Source of the DNA: Microbacterium excoecariae | GTDB taxonomy: Bacteria; Actinomycetota; Actinomycetes; Actinomycetales; Microbacteriaceae | DNA length: 64,000 nt | Reading direction: 5' to 3' | Assembly (NCBI RefSeq): GCF_011326725.1 | Contig: NZ_JAANCO010000001.1 | Location: forward strand, 1,584,633-1,648,632 | Shown here: positions 17,543 through 26,912 of the stretch, one piece after another | Layout of the letters: the number at the start of each line of letters is the position of its first letter | Numbering within the stretch: position 1 is the first letter of the stretch | Notes under the pieces: generated by a model | Told to the model about the DNA's origin: nothing | Databases searched by the model: none | Seen by the model: the letters and a program-made list of their open reading frames with translations, nothing else | Position numbers and translations under genes: made by a program

Positions 17543-19816
17543 ATGACGACCGATCCGCCCGGCGCCGAGCGACCTCGGCGCGACCTGCGGATGCTGGCCG
17601 TGGCCGGGGTCGCGTGGGCGGCGGCGCTCGTGTGCGTGGTCGCGCCGGGCGGCGCGGCGTGGATCGCCGGGGCGTGTGCGGTCGCCGCGGTAGGGGCGGT
17701 CGTCATCGCCCGCGCGCGGTCGTCGCCGGTCTGGGCGGTCGCGGTGGTCGCGTGCGCGGTGGGGGCGTGCGTCGCGGGGCACGTCGCGGTGGCCGAGCCG
17801 GGGCGTCGCGCGCAGGCCGCGGATCTCGAGGGCAGCGTGAACGGCCTCGTCGTGACGGTGACGAGCAAGGTAGAGCCCTCCGCGGGCGGCGTGCGCTTCA
17901 CGGCGGACGGCCCCGCGCCGGTGTCCGTGATGTGGCCGGGCGGCGCGGCGCAGGGCGGCCTCGACCTGGGCGCGCGCGTCGCGCTCACGGGCGAGGCGTG
18001 GCGGGCGGATCCGGGCGAGGCGGCCGTCGCGGTCGTGCGCGCCAGCGCGGTCGAGGTGCGGGCGCCACCCGGCGGGATCCTCGCCGCCGCGAGCGCGCTG
18101 CGCCACGGGTTTGTCGCGGACGTCGTGCGCGGCCTGCCCGAGCCCGGGGCCGGGCTCTTGCCCGGGCTGTCCGTGGGCGACACCAGCGGCGTGAGCGCCG
18201 AGCTCGACGCCGACATGATCGCCTCGTCGCTCAGCCACCTCACGGCCGTCTCGGGGGCCAACTGCGCCCTCGTCGTGGGCATCGCGTACGCGGCGTGCGC
18301 GCTGTGCGGGGCGCGCCGCGGCGTCCGGGTCGCGGCCGGCGCCGTCGCTCTCGCGGGCTTTGTCGTGCTGGTGACACCCGAGGCCAGCGTGATCCGCGCG
18401 GCCGCGATGGCCGGGGTCGCGATGATCGCGCTCCTGACGGGGCGTCAGGGTGCCGGGGTCGCCGTCCTCGGCGTCGCGGTGACGATCCTGCTGTTGTCGG
18501 ATCCCTGGCTCGCCGCGAGCTTCGGGTTCGCGCTCTCGGCGGCGGCGACGGCCGCGCTCCTCCTGCTGGCCGGGCCCCTGGCCGACGGCCTCGCGCGCGT
18601 CATGCCGCGCCCGCTCGCGCTCGCGATCGCCGTGCCCCTGGCCGCCCAGCTCGCGTGCGGCCCCATCATCGTCCTGTTCGCGCCCGAGGTCGCGCTGTAC
18701 GGCGTCGTGGCGAACATGATCGCCGGGCCCGCCGCGCCCGCCGCGACCGTACTCGGCCTGGCGGCGTGCCTCGCGCAGCCGATCCCGGTCCTCGCAGACG
18801 GGCTCGCCGCCCTCGCCTGGATCCCGTCGGCCTGGGTCGCGCAGACCGCGCACACCTTCGCGGCGCTCCCGGCCGCGCGCCTGACGTGGCAGGCCGGGTT
18901 CTGGGGCGCCCTCGCCCTGGCGGTCCTCGGCGCGGCCGCCGCGGCCGCGCTCGTCCGCACCGGGCGCACGCGGTGGGCGCGCGCGTCCCGCGGGGCGGGC
19001 CGGCTGCTGCTCGTCGCGATCCTCGGCACCGGCGCGGGCGCGATCGCGGTGCAGACGGTCGTCGAACCCCTGACGACCCCGCGCGACTGGTCGATCGCAC
19101 TGTGCGACGTGGGCCAGGGCGACGCGATCCTCCTCCGCGACGCGGGCGCCGTCGCGCTCGTGGACACGGGGCCGGATCCGCGCGCCCTCTCCGCGTGCCT
19201 CGACCGCCTCGGCGTCGACCGGGTGGACATCGCCTTCATCACGCACTTCGACTCAGATCACGTGGGCGGGGCCGTGGCGCTCGCGGGGCGCGTCGACCGG
19301 ATCTTGCACGGCCCGGCCGAGTCGCCGGCCGAGGCCGCGCGCCTGTCCGGCCTCGGCGCCCGGAGCGTGGGGGAGGGATCCGCCGGGCTCGCGGGCCGCA
19401 TCGGCGGCGCCGAGTGGCGGATCCTCTGGCCGCGCGACGGCACGCGGGCCTTCGCGCCGGGTAACGACACGAGCCTCGTGCTCGACATCGGCGGCGGATC
19501 CGTGCCGCGCACCCTGCTGCTCGGGGACCTGTCCGAACAGGCACAGCGCCTCCTCGCCGCCGCCGGAGAGGGCGGCGACGTGGAGGTCGTGAAGGTCTCC
19601 CACCACGGCAGCCGGGACCAGCTGCCCGCGCTCTACGCCGCCGCGCGCGCCGAGCTCGCGCTCGTGGGCGTTGGCGAGAACGACTATGGGCACCCGCACC
19701 CCGACACGCTCGCGCTCCTGCGCGCCTCCGGGGCGGCCATCGCCCGCACCGACACGGACGGCCTCGTGCTCGCGGGCGGACCGGGCGCGCTGTGGGTGTG
19801 GCGCGACGGGCGCTGA
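17543..19816 (+). CDS. comEC: ComEC/Rec2-type DNA uptake channel protein
   Basis: A 757-residue polytopic membrane protein proposed to form the channel for single-stranded DNA uptake. The order is N-terminal helices, an OB-like region (about 100-180), the competence domain with SHLTAVSGANCALVVGIAY near residue 231 and more helices, then a C-terminal metallo-beta-lactamase domain starting near 515 (ALCDVGQGDAILL). The metal motif ITHFDSDHVGG and the later VKVSHHGSRDQ are intact, so the nuclease-like domain may be active. ATG 17543 follows a TACCGT hexamer by 7 nt. It is separated from comEA by rnhA and the PPOX gene. Confidence 0.93.
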   Translation: MTTDPPGAERPRRDLRMLAVAGVAWAAALVCVVAPGGAAWIAGACAVAAVGAVVIARARSSPVWAVAVVACAVGACVAGHVAVAEPGRRAQAADLEGSVNGLVVTVTSKVEPSAGGVRFTADGPAPVSVMWPGGAAQGGLDLGARVALTGEAWRADPGEAAVAVVRASAVEVRAPPGGILAAASALRHGFVADVVRGLPEPGAGLLPGLSVGDTSGVSAELDADMIASSLSHLTAVSGANCALVVGIAYAACALCGARRGVRVAAGAVALAGFVVLVTPEASVIRAAAMAGVAMIALLTGRQGAGVAVLGVAVTILLLSDPWLAASFGFALSAAATAALLLLAGPLADGLARVMPRPLALAIAVPLAAQLACGPIIVLFAPEVALYGVVANMIAGPAAPAATVLGLAACLAQPIPVLADGLAALAWIPSAWVAQTAHTFAALPAARLTWQAGFWGALALAVLGAAAAAALVRTGRTRWARASRGAGRLLLVAILGTGAGAIAVQTVVEPLTTPRDWSIALCDVGQGDAILLRDAGAVALVDTGPDPRALSACLDRLGVDRVDIAFITHFDSDHVGGAVALAGRVDRILHGPAESPAEAARLSGLGARSVGEGSAGLAGRIGGAEWRILWPRDGTRAFAPGNDTSLVLDIGGGSVPRTLLLGDLSEQAQRLLAAAGEGGDVEVVKVSHHGSRDQLPALYAAARAELALVGVGENDYGHPHPDTLALLRASGAAIARTDTDGLVLAGGPGALWVWRDGR

Positions 19817-19840
19817 CCGCGCGGTGTCACCGGCCCCGGC

Positions 19841-19846
19841 TACCCT
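19841..19846 (+). promoter_or_regulatory. -10 element of holA (leaderless)
   Basis: TACCCT, 6 nt before ATG 19853, in the 36-nt gap after comEC. Confidence 0.45.
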
Positions 19847-19852
19847 GGGAGC

Positions 19853-20896
19853 ATGGCAGCAGCGCGTCGCGGGTCCGGTTCGGCGACCAAGAAGACGGCG
19901 ATCCCGCAGCTCTCGTGGCGCCAGCCGCAACCGGCGCCCGTCGTGCTCGTCTCGGGGCCCGAAGAGGTCTGCGCCGAGCGCGCGACCGCGTCGATCCGCG
20001 CCCAGTTGAAAGAGGCCGACCCGTCGCTCGAGGTCACCGACATCCGCGCCGATGACTACGCCGCGGGCACGCTGCTCGCGGTCACCTCGCCGTCGCTGTT
20101 CGGCGAGCCGCGGCTCGTGCGCGTGACCGGGGTCGAGAAGTGCTCGGACGCCTTTCTCGCGGAGGCGCTCGCGTACGTCGCATCTCCCCAGGACGGCGCG
20201 ACCCTCGTGCTCCGGCACACGGGGTCGAGCGTGCGCGGCAAGAAGCTGCTCGACGCGATCCGGCAGGGCCAGGGCGACGGAGCGGAGATCGCCTGCCCCG
20301 CGATCAAGTACGACCGCGACCGCGAGGCGTTCGCGGCGGGCGAGTTCCAGCACGCGGGGCGTCGTATCGCCCCGCGCGCGCTCCACGCGCTGACGCAGGC
20401 GTTCTCAGGAGACCTCACCGAGCTCGCGGCCGCGTGCCAGCAGCTCATCCAGGACGTCGCGGGCGACATCACCGAGCAGGTCGTGGACCGCTACTACGGC
20501 GGCCGCGTTGAGTCGAGCGCGTTCGAGGTCGCCGATGCCGCGATCGCGGGCCACCACGGCGAGGCGCTCATCACGCTGCGGCACGCCCTCGACGCGGGCG
20601 CCGACCCCGTGCCGCTCGTGGCGGCCTTCGCGATGAAGCTGCGCACGATGGCGCGGGTGGCGGGTCAGCGCGGTTCGTCTCGGCAGATCGCACAGGAGCT
20701 GAAGATGACCGACTGGCAGGTCGATCGCGCGCGCCGCGACCTGCAGTCCGGCTGGAGCGAGCGCTCGCTCGGCCTCGCGATCCAGGCCGTCGCGCGCGCG
20801 GACGGCGAGGTCAAGGGCGCGTCGCGGGACCCGGTCTTCGCGCTCGAGCGCATGCTCACGGTCGTCGCGACCCGGGCCCCCTTCGGCGTCCGCTAG
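19853..20896 (+). CDS. holA: DNA polymerase III delta subunit
   Basis: A 347-residue clamp-loader subunit that opens the beta clamp at the replication fork. It has the delta-family organisation: an N-terminal AAA-like domain without Walker motifs (PVVLVSGPEEVCAERA, about 25-40), a middle lid, and a C-terminal helical collar (RRDLQSGWSERSLGLAIQAVARADGEVKG). The comEC-holA-rpsT order is widely conserved in bacteria and supports the call. The first 20 residues are basic and variable. A bidirectional terminator separates it from convergent rpsT. Confidence 0.95.
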   Translation: MAAARRGSGSATKKTAIPQLSWRQPQPAPVVLVSGPEEVCAERATASIRAQLKEADPSLEVTDIRADDYAAGTLLAVTSPSLFGEPRLVRVTGVEKCSDAFLAEALAYVASPQDGATLVLRHTGSSVRGKKLLDAIRQGQGDGAEIACPAIKYDRDREAFAAGEFQHAGRRIAPRALHALTQAFSGDLTELAAACQQLIQDVAGDITEQVVDRYYGGRVESSAFEVADAAIAGHHGEALITLRHALDAGADPVPLVAAFAMKLRTMARVAGQRGSSRQIAQELKMTDWQVDRARRDLQSGWSERSLGLAIQAVARADGEVKGASRDPVFALERMLTVVATRAPFGVR

Positions 20897-20911
20897 GACC
20901 CCCGCCGTACG

Positions 20912-20951
20912 CGACAGCGGCCCACCCCCGCGAGGGGATGGGCCGCTGTCG
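20912..20951. terminator. Bidirectional terminator between holA and rpsT
   Basis: A perfect 13-bp stem (20912-20924 with 20939-20951), with CCCC/GGGG able to pair inside the 14-nt loop. It lies between convergent stop codons at 20896 and 20967 and can serve both genes. Confidence 0.85.
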
Positions 20952-20966
20952 TGCGCGGAACGTCGC

Positions 20967-21227
20967 TCAGAGAGCGGCGATCTTGCTGGCGAGACCCGAC
21001 TTGCGGTTCGCCGCCTGGTTCTTGTGGATGACGCCCTTGCTGACGGCCTTGTCGAGCTTCTTGGCCGCCTTCGCGTAGGCCGTCTCGGCGGCCGACTTGT
21101 CGCCGCCCGCGATTGCCTTGCGCGTCGCGCGGACGAGCGTCTTCAGCTCGCTCTTGACGATGCGGTTGCGCTCGCGCGCCTTCTCGTTGGTCTTGTTGCG
21201 CTTGATCTGCGACTTGATGTTTGCCAC
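20967..21227 (-). CDS. rpsT: 30S ribosomal protein S20
   Basis: An 86-residue basic helical protein that binds 16S rRNA in the small subunit. The sequence from [21 protein letters not shown] through [20 protein letters not shown] to the Ala/Leu end is diagnostic for S20. Start GTG 21227 is fixed by this N-terminus. Only a weak ribosome site precedes it, as is common for S20 genes, whose translation is often autoregulated; regulation here is not shown by the sequence. Confidence 0.98.
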   Translation of the reverse strand: MANIKSQIKRNKTNEKARERNRIVKSELKTLVRATRKAIAGGDKSAAETAYAKAAKKLDKAVSKGVIHKNQAANRKSGLASKIAAL

Positions 21228-21340
21228 GTGGAGTGAAGCTTTCGTTCAGGTGTGCGTTGGATGTCGCCGCAGAACAGTAGAGGGGCTGTCTCGCGGCAGG
21301 TGTGTGGGTGTGGGTCCCACACGCAAGCCAAGGGCCAAGT

Positions 21341-22093
21341 CTAGCAGGTGCGTCCTCGATCGCCGCGCGCCGCGACCGTCGCGAGCGCCAGGTCGACGAG
21401 CGCGTTGGTGACGGCGGGGCGCATCGCTGTGACGAGGTGGGTCGAGCGCGGCACGACGACGAGCTCGGCGCGCGGGACGAGGCGCGTGAACGTGCGCTCG
21501 TTCAGCCGCAGCTGGTCCCACTCGCCCGTGAAGAACCAGACGGGGAAGTCGCGCCGCTCGATGCGTACGAGCGCCCGTGCCAGGTCGAGCGACTGAAGGC
21601 TCTCGAGCGCCTCGTCCTCCGCCTGGAGCGCGTAGCCGCCGGCCCCAAAATCTCCCCTTGTGCCCGGGGGCAGCTGCGCCGCCAGCGCGCGGTCGATGAC
21701 CCACCGCCCCTGGTGCGGGAGCCCGCGCATCCCGCGGAGCACGAGCCGGTACGCCGCGAGCCCCGCGCCGCGCGGGAAGGCCGTGCAGGAGGCCGCGACG
21801 AACGCCGCGACAGGGGGAGCCGCGCCCGCGCGCCCGACGTAGGCGGTCGACAGCAGCCCGCCCATGGAGTGCCCGACGAGCAGGACGGGCCCGCGCTCGG
21901 CGGCGGCGCGCACCGCGCGATCGATCGACGCGATGGCCTCCTCGAGCGACCAGGGCTCCGCCATGCGGGAGCCGTGCCCGGGCAGGTCGATCGCGCAGGC
22001 CGCGACGCCGCGGGCCTGCAGGTGCGCGACCTGCGCGCGCCACATCGTTGCCGACGTGCGGATCCCGTGCACGAAGACGACCTGCGGATCCAT
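21341..22093 (-). CDS. Alpha/beta hydrolase
   Basis: A cytoplasmic alpha/beta-hydrolase fold enzyme of about 250 residues. The motifs are VVFVHGIRTSATMW (oxyanion loop, about 5-18), DLPGHGSR, the nucleophile elbow GHSMGG near residue 88, and a late STHLVT segment giving the catalytic His. The substrate is unknown. The frame is open to 22306, but the fold begins at MDPQVVF; ATG 22093 lies 6 nt after TATGCT (leaderless). Its promoter abuts the terminator of the binding-protein gene, so it is a separate transcript. A short palindrome (21308-21322) follows the stop codon. Confidence 0.88.
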   Translation of the reverse strand: MDPQVVFVHGIRTSATMWRAQVAHLQARGVAACAIDLPGHGSRMAEPWSLEEAIASIDRAVRAAAERGPVLLVGHSMGGLLSTAYVGRAGAAPPVAAFVAASCTAFPRGAGLAAYRLVLRGMRGLPHQGRWVIDRALAAQLPPGTRGDFGAGGYALQAEDEALESLQSLDLARALVRIERRDFPVWFFTGEWDQLRLNERTFTRLVPRAELVVVPRSTHLVTAMRPAVTNALVDLALATVAARGDRGRTC

Positions 22094-22099
22094 GCCCCC

Positions 22100-22105
22100 A
22101 GCATA
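22100..22105 (-). promoter_or_regulatory. -10 element of the hydrolase gene (leaderless)
   Basis: TATGCT on the minus strand, 6 nt before ATG 22093, immediately after the terminator of the upstream operon. Confidence 0.5.
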
Positions 22106-22109
22106 CGAA

Positions 22110-22141
22110 GGCGGGCCGGCCCCCGAAGGAACCGGCCCGCC
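22110..22141 (-). terminator. Terminator of the peptide ABC transporter operon
   Basis: GGCGGGCCGG (22110-22119) pairs perfectly with 22132-22141, starting 24 nt past the stop codon of the binding-protein gene. Confidence 0.7.
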
Positions 22142-22164
22142 GTGCGTCTCGAAACGCGCGAGAG

Positions 22165-23874
22165 TTACTCGGCCATCCAGCCGACGTTCTCGACCGGGGT
22201 GAGGCCGAAGAGGTCGAGGCCCGTGTAGGTCTCGGGCGTGAGGTTCGCCAGGCCCTCGGTCACGGTCCAGATCTCCGGGCCCGAGTACAGGGGCAAAATG
22301 CCCCACGTCTCGGCCATGATCTCGGCCTCGAGGGCCAGGCCCGCCTCGGTCTGCTCCTCCTGCGTGGGCAGCGACTGCACCTCGTTCTCGATGCGCTCAT
22401 CGATCTCGGCCGTGCCGGTCGCCGACAGGTTCAGGCCCGAGTCCGAGCAGTACAGCTGGCACATGTACGCCACGCCGTACGGGTCGCTCGACGAGAATCC
22501 GAGCATCACGAGGTCCCAGTCCTTCTCGCTGAGCACCGTCGAGAAGTCCGACGCGGGGCGCGCGTCGATCTCCATGTTGAAGCCGATCGCGGCGAGCTGC
22601 TGCTGCACGACGCGCGCGCGGGCCTCGGTGATCGGGTCGTCGCCGAACGTCGGCAGGCGGCCGCCGAGCTCGACGCCGTCCTTCGAGCGGAAGCCGTCCT
22701 CGCCCATCTCCCAGCCGGCCTCGTCGAGGATGGCGTTGGCCTCCTCGACGTTAAACTCCCAGCCCGCGTTCGACAGCGCGTCCTCGTAGCCCTCCTGGAA
22801 GGTGTAGAGGTTGAGCGAGCCGACGGGCTCCTCCGTGTACCCGAGGCCGTCCCACATGACCTCGGTGATCTGCTCGCGGTCGATCGCCATGAAGATCGCC
22901 TGGCGGACCTCGAGGTCCGCCAGCTCCTCGCGCTCCGAGTTGAGCTCGAGGAGGTTCGTGGCGGCGCGGCCCGCGCGGTAGGTGACGACGCCGTCCATGT
23001 CGGCGACCTGCTCCAGGCGGTCGGCCGTCGAGGTGCGCGCGGCGTCGATCTCGCCATTGCGGAAGGCGTTGATCTCGGCCGTGTCGTCGAGCTGGCGGAA
23101 GGTGAACTCGTCGAGCATCGGCTCGTCGCCCCACCAGTTGTCGTTCGGGACGAACGTGACGGTGCCGCCGTTCAGGTCGAAGTCGCCGATCGTGTAGGGG
23201 CCCGCGCCCCAGTCCGGGTTCGGCTCCTCGAGGTAGCCCTCGTTGAACTCCTCGGCCGTGTCGACGTCGGGGTGCATGATCTGCCAGAAGAGGCCGTCGA
23301 CCCAGGGGTACTCGTCCTCGAAGGTGACGATCGCGGTCTTCTCCGTGTCGCCCATCTCGACGGACTCGATCTTCGCGTAGCCGTCGGTCGAGTTCGGCTG
23401 GTACGCCTCGTCCTGACCGGAGGAGGCCATCCACAGGTTGCGGATCGACTCCCAGCCCATCGGCGTGCCGTCGTTCCAGACGGCGTCCTCGGTGAACGTG
23501 AAGGTCACGACGCGCTTGCCATCGACGACCTCGTTGTCCCACACGTCGAGGTAGGCGTCGTTCTTGTACGCCTCGCCCTCGGGCGTCATGAGGATGATCT
23601 GCGGGTTGTACCAGGCCCAGAGCGTCGCCGTGTCGACGGATCCGTCGGACTGGTTCGGGTTCATCTGCGGCGTGATCTCGGTGATCGGCCACACGACCGA
23701 CCCGCCCTGCTGCAGGGCGTCGCGGTCCTGCGGGTTGTAGTCCGCGCCCGAGATGTTCTCCGCGGGAGCGTCCGACGTGTCGTCGGAGGCGTCGCCGCCC
23801 GCGCAGCTGGTGAGGACGAGCGAGAAGCCGGCCGCGACCGCGGCGACCCCCAGCCACTTCTTCGTGTTCTTCAT
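22165..23874 (-). CDS. ABC transporter substrate-binding lipoprotein, family 5 (peptide type)
   Basis: A membrane-anchored extracytoplasmic binding protein of 569 residues from the peptide/nickel SBP_bac_5 family. The lipoprotein signal has a basic start (MKNTKKW), a hydrophobic core and lipobox LTSC with Cys24. The mature part is strongly acidic. ATG 23874 is chosen because AAAGGAG lies 6 nt upstream; an in-frame start at 23892 would put extra residues before the signal peptide. It is the last gene of the operon, 50 nt after the ATPase gene and with its own strong ribosome site, which may allow higher expression than the upstream genes. Substrate probably peptides; not determined. Confidence 0.92.
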   Translation of the reverse strand: MKNTKKWLGVAAVAAGFSLVLTSCAGGDASDDTSDAPAENISGADYNPQDRDALQQGGSVVWPITEITPQMNPNQSDGSVDTATLWAWYNPQIILMTPEGEAYKNDAYLDVWDNEVVDGKRVVTFTFTEDAVWNDGTPMGWESIRNLWMASSGQDEAYQPNSTDGYAKIESVEMGDTEKTAIVTFEDEYPWVDGLFWQIMHPDVDTAEEFNEGYLEEPNPDWGAGPYTIGDFDLNGGTVTFVPNDNWWGDEPMLDEFTFRQLDDTAEINAFRNGEIDAARTSTADRLEQVADMDGVVTYRAGRAATNLLELNSEREELADLEVRQAIFMAIDREQITEVMWDGLGYTEEPVGSLNLYTFQEGYEDALSNAGWEFNVEEANAILDEAGWEMGEDGFRSKDGVELGGRLPTFGDDPITEARARVVQQQLAAIGFNMEIDARPASDFSTVLSEKDWDLVMLGFSSSDPYGVAYMCQLYCSDSGLNLSATGTAEIDERIENEVQSLPTQEEQTEAGLALEAEIMAETWGILPLYSGPEIWTVTEGLANLTPETYTGLDLFGLTPVENVGWMAE

Positions 23875-23924
23875 GGTGCTCCTTTCGCGCATGACGCGCT
23901 ATGGATAGGGATGGTGAGGACGAG

Positions 23925-25976
23925 TTACCGGAAATGGCACGCGTTGGTGTGCACACCCTCGCGTCCCGTGAGCTGTGGGATCTCGCCCTCGCAGCGAGCC
24001 TTGTCCTCGGCACCCAGGGTCGGGTACAGGGGGCAGCGGCTCACGAAGGAACAGCCCGTGATGCGATCAGTCGGGCTGGGCAGATCCCCCGTGAGAACGA
24101 TGCGCTCGCGCGTTCGCTCCACCTGGGGATCCGGGATCGGGATGGCCGACAGCAGCGCCTGCGTGTACGGGTGCTGCGGGTCGTCGAACACCGCGTCGAC
24201 GTCACCGAGCTCGACGAACGAGCCCAGGTACATCACCGCGACGCGGTCGGCCAGGTGTCGCACGACAGACAGGTCGTGCGCGACGAAGAGGTAGGACAGA
24301 CCGAGGCGCGCCTTGAGGTCGTCCAACAGGTTGATGACGCCCGCCTGGATGGAGACGTCGAGCGCCGAGACGGGCTCGTCCAGGACGAGCAGCTTCGGCT
24401 CGGTCGCGAGCGCGCGGGCGATGCCGATGCGCTGGCGCTGCCCGCCCGAGAATGCCTGCGGGAACCGGTCACTGTGCGCCGGGTTGAGCCCCACGAGCCC
24501 CATGAGCTCGTCGACGCGGGCATGGGTCGTCTCGCGATCCGTGCCGATCGTCTGCAGCGGCTCCGCGATGATGTCGAAGACCGTCATGCGCGGATCGAGT
24601 GCGCCCATCGGATCCTGGAACACGATCTGGATGTCGCGCCGCATCTCGCGCTCCTGGCGCGCCGACCGGATGTCCGCGACGCTCGTGCCGTTGATGACGA
24701 TGTCGCCGTGCTCCTGGCGGGCGAACTCCATGATCTCGAGCAGCGTCGTGGTCTTTCCGGACCCCGACTCGCCGACGATGGCCAGCGTCTCGCCCTGGCG
24801 GATGTCGAAGGAGACGTCCGTCACGGCGTGCACGTCGCCCACACGCCGCTTGACGAGCGCGCCCTTCATGAGCGGGAACGTCTTGGTCAGGTGCGTGACC
24901 TCAAGCGTCGCGGGGCGCTCCTCGCGGGGGACCGCGGCGATCGTCGACTCGCGCGGGGCGGGGGCGGGGAAAACGGGCGCGCCGTCCAGCGTGCCGTTCG
25001 CGATCTCGTCGGCCCGGATGCAGGCGGCGCGGTGAGACGTCGTCCCGGCGACGACCGCGAGCTCGGGCTCGCCGTCGCGGCAGGCCGCCGTCGCAATGGG
25101 GCAGCGGTCGGCGAACGGGCACGCGTCCGGCAGGTCGATCAGCATCGGCGGGTTCCCCGTGATGGGGACCAGCGGCTGCTTCTCCTTCTTGTCCACGCGC
25201 GGGATCGCGCCGAGCAGGCCGATCGAGTAGGGCATGCGCGTGTCGGCGAACAGGTCGTCGACGGGCGCGTGCTCGACGGGGCGGCCCGCGTACATCACGA
25301 GCACGTCGTCCGCGACGCTCGCGACGACGCCCATGTCGTGGGTGATCATGATCACGGCGGCGCCGGTCTCGCGCTGCCCCTTCTTGATCACCTCGAGGAT
25401 CTGCGCCTGGATCGTGACGTCGAGCGCCGTCGTCGGCTCGTCCGCGATGATGAGCTTCGGGCGGTTCGCGATCGCGATCGCGATCACGACGCGCTGGCGC
25501 ATGCCGCCCGAGAATTCGTGGGGGAACGCCTTCATCCGCGCCTCGGCGTTCGGGATCCCGACGGTGCGCAGCAGCTCGATTCCGCGCGCCCAGGCCTCGG
25601 CCTTGGCGACGCGCTCATGGGCCTGGATCGCCTCGACGAGCTGGTCGCCGACGGTGAACACCGGCGTGAGCGAGGTGAGCGGATCCTGGAAGATCATCGA
25701 CAGGCCGTTGCCGCGGATCCGCGACATCTGCTTGTCCGTCTTGCCGAGCAGCTCCTCGCCGTCGAAGACGATGGATCCGGAGACCTTCGCGTTGTCGTCG
25801 AGGAGCCCCATGATCGCGAGCGACGTGACCGACTTGCCCGAGCCGGATTCGCCGACGATGCCGATGGTCTCGCCGGGGGAGAGGTCAAAGCTGACGCCGC
25901 GGACGGCGTCGACGCGGCCGGCCTCGCTCGCGAAGCGGACGGTGAGATCTCGGACGGAGAGGATGGGGTCGGTCAT
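23925..25976 (-). CDS. Peptide ABC transporter ATPase, fused DppD-DppF type
   Basis: A 683-residue cytoplasmic protein with two complete nucleotide-binding domains, equivalent to DppD and DppF in one chain. The first has Walker A GESGSGKS near residue 40, signature FSGGMRQR and Walker B ADEPT, followed by a Cys-containing oligopeptide-type extension (CPFADRCPIA). The second has GESGSGKTT near 405, FSGGQRQRIGIARAL and DEPVSALD, and ends with a similar CSFVSRCP extension. The true start is MTDPILSV (ATG 25976), overlapping the upstream permease by 4 nt; the open frame continues far upstream as noise. It powers the importer encoded by the neighbouring genes. Confidence 0.94.
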   Translation of the reverse strand: MTDPILSVRDLTVRFASEAGRVDAVRGVSFDLSPGETIGIVGESGSGKSVTSLAIMGLLDDNAKVSGSIVFDGEELLGKTDKQMSRIRGNGLSMIFQDPLTSLTPVFTVGDQLVEAIQAHERVAKAEAWARGIELLRTVGIPNAEARMKAFPHEFSGGMRQRVVIAIAIANRPKLIIADEPTTALDVTIQAQILEVIKKGQRETGAAVIMITHDMGVVASVADDVLVMYAGRPVEHAPVDDLFADTRMPYSIGLLGAIPRVDKKEKQPLVPITGNPPMLIDLPDACPFADRCPIATAACRDGEPELAVVAGTTSHRAACIRADEIANGTLDGAPVFPAPAPRESTIAAVPREERPATLEVTHLTKTFPLMKGALVKRRVGDVHAVTDVSFDIRQGETLAIVGESGSGKTTTLLEIMEFARQEHGDIVINGTSVADIRSARQEREMRRDIQIVFQDPMGALDPRMTVFDIIAEPLQTIGTDRETTHARVDELMGLVGLNPAHSDRFPQAFSGGQRQRIGIARALATEPKLLVLDEPVSALDVSIQAGVINLLDDLKARLGLSYLFVAHDLSVVRHLADRVAVMYLGSFVELGDVDAVFDDPQHPYTQALLSAIPIPDPQVERTRERIVLTGDLPSPTDRITGCSFVSRCPLYPTLGAEDKARCEGEIPQLTGREGVHTNACHFR

Positions 25977-26911
25977 GCGCGGCCTCCTGCCGCCGAAGTC
26001 GGGTCGAGGGCGTCGCGCAGGCCGTCGGCGATGAACGCCATGGAGACGGTGAGCAGCGTGAGGGCCGCGGCGGGGAAGTAGAACATCCAGGGGCTCGAGG
26101 TGATCACGGCGGATCCGATCCCGATGAGGGATCCGAGCGAGACGTCCGGTGTCTTCACGCCGAACCCGAGGAAGGACAGGCTCGTCTCCGACTGCACGGC
26201 GCTCACGACGCCGAGCGTGAAGTTGATGATGAGCAGCGATCCGATGTTCGGCAGCATGTGTCGCAGCACGATGCGGTGCCCGGGAACGCCCATGTACCTC
26301 GCGGCCTGGATGAACTCGCGCTCGCGGATGGAGAGCGAGAGCGTCCACACGGTGCGGGCGAGGAGCATCCAGCCGACGAGCACGAGCATCGCCGAGAGGA
26401 TGACCCAGTTGCCGCCCTGGTCGTTCGAGATCATCGCGACGATGAGGAACGCCGGGATCGCGAGCATGAAGTGGATGACGGTGAGCACGACGCGCTCCCA
26501 CGCGCCGCCGAAGTAGGCGGCGGACGCGCCGAGGACCGCCGAGATGACGGTGGTTCCGGTCGCGACGCTGAGGGCGATGAGGAGCGAGCGGCGCAGGCCC
26601 TCGACCGTCATGGCGTAGAGGTCGTTGCCCGACTGGCTCGTGCCGAACCAGTGCTCGGCGCTGGGCGGGTCGCCGAGGGCAAGGAAGTCCAGCTCGACGT
26701 GGTCCCACTGCTGGAAGAGCGGGCCGACGATCGCGAAGAGCGCGAGGAACGCGAATATCGCGAGCCCGGCGACCGCGGGGGCATTGCGGAAGTACCGCCG
26801 CGAGTAGAGGCGCCACTTCGACATCGGTCGCGAGCGCACGGCCTCCTTCTCGTCCACGGCGGCTTCGCCGTGCTCGAGCGGATCCCGCAGGTCGTTCTCA
26901 AGAGAGGTCAT
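25973..26911 (-). CDS. Peptide ABC transporter permease, DppC/OppC type
   Basis: A 312-residue inner-membrane permease with about six helices. A cytoplasmic N-terminus of some 40 residues precedes the first helix (VAGLAIFAFLALFAIVGP), followed by the OppC-type HWFGTSQSGNDLY segment. The coupling EAA-like loop is EREFIQAARYMGVPGHRIVLRHMLPN, with a conserved Gly. It pairs with the DppB-like permease upstream (1-nt gap) and the ATPase downstream (4-nt overlap), so all three are translationally coupled. Confidence 0.94.
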   Translation of the reverse strand: MTSLENDLRDPLEHGEAAVDEKEAVRSRPMSKWRLYSRRYFRNAPAVAGLAIFAFLALFAIVGPLFQQWDHVELDFLALGDPPSAEHWFGTSQSGNDLYAMTVEGLRRSLLIALSVATGTTVISAVLGASAAYFGGAWERVVLTVIHFMLAIPAFLIVAMISNDQGGNWVILSAMLVLVGWMLLARTVWTLSLSIREREFIQAARYMGVPGHRIVLRHMLPNIGSLLIINFTLGVVSAVQSETSLSFLGFGVKTPDVSLGSLIGIGSAVITSSPWMFYFPAAALTLLTVSMAFIADGLRDALDPTSAAGGRA

Positions 26912-26912
26912 G

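Noticed and set aside
20897..20966. A small ORF or sRNA between holA and rpsT
   Set aside because: The whole gap is taken up by one perfect bidirectional terminator.
21302..21328. Palindrome near the hydrolase stop and rpsT leader as an rpsT regulatory element
   Set aside because: It is short (7-bp arms with no real loop) and equally explained as the end of the hydrolase transcript; left unassigned.
23925..26816. 963-residue version of the ATPase frame
   Set aside because: Residues before MTDPILSV are antisense-like noise overlapping the permease gene; a start at 25976 gives the standard double-ATPase length.
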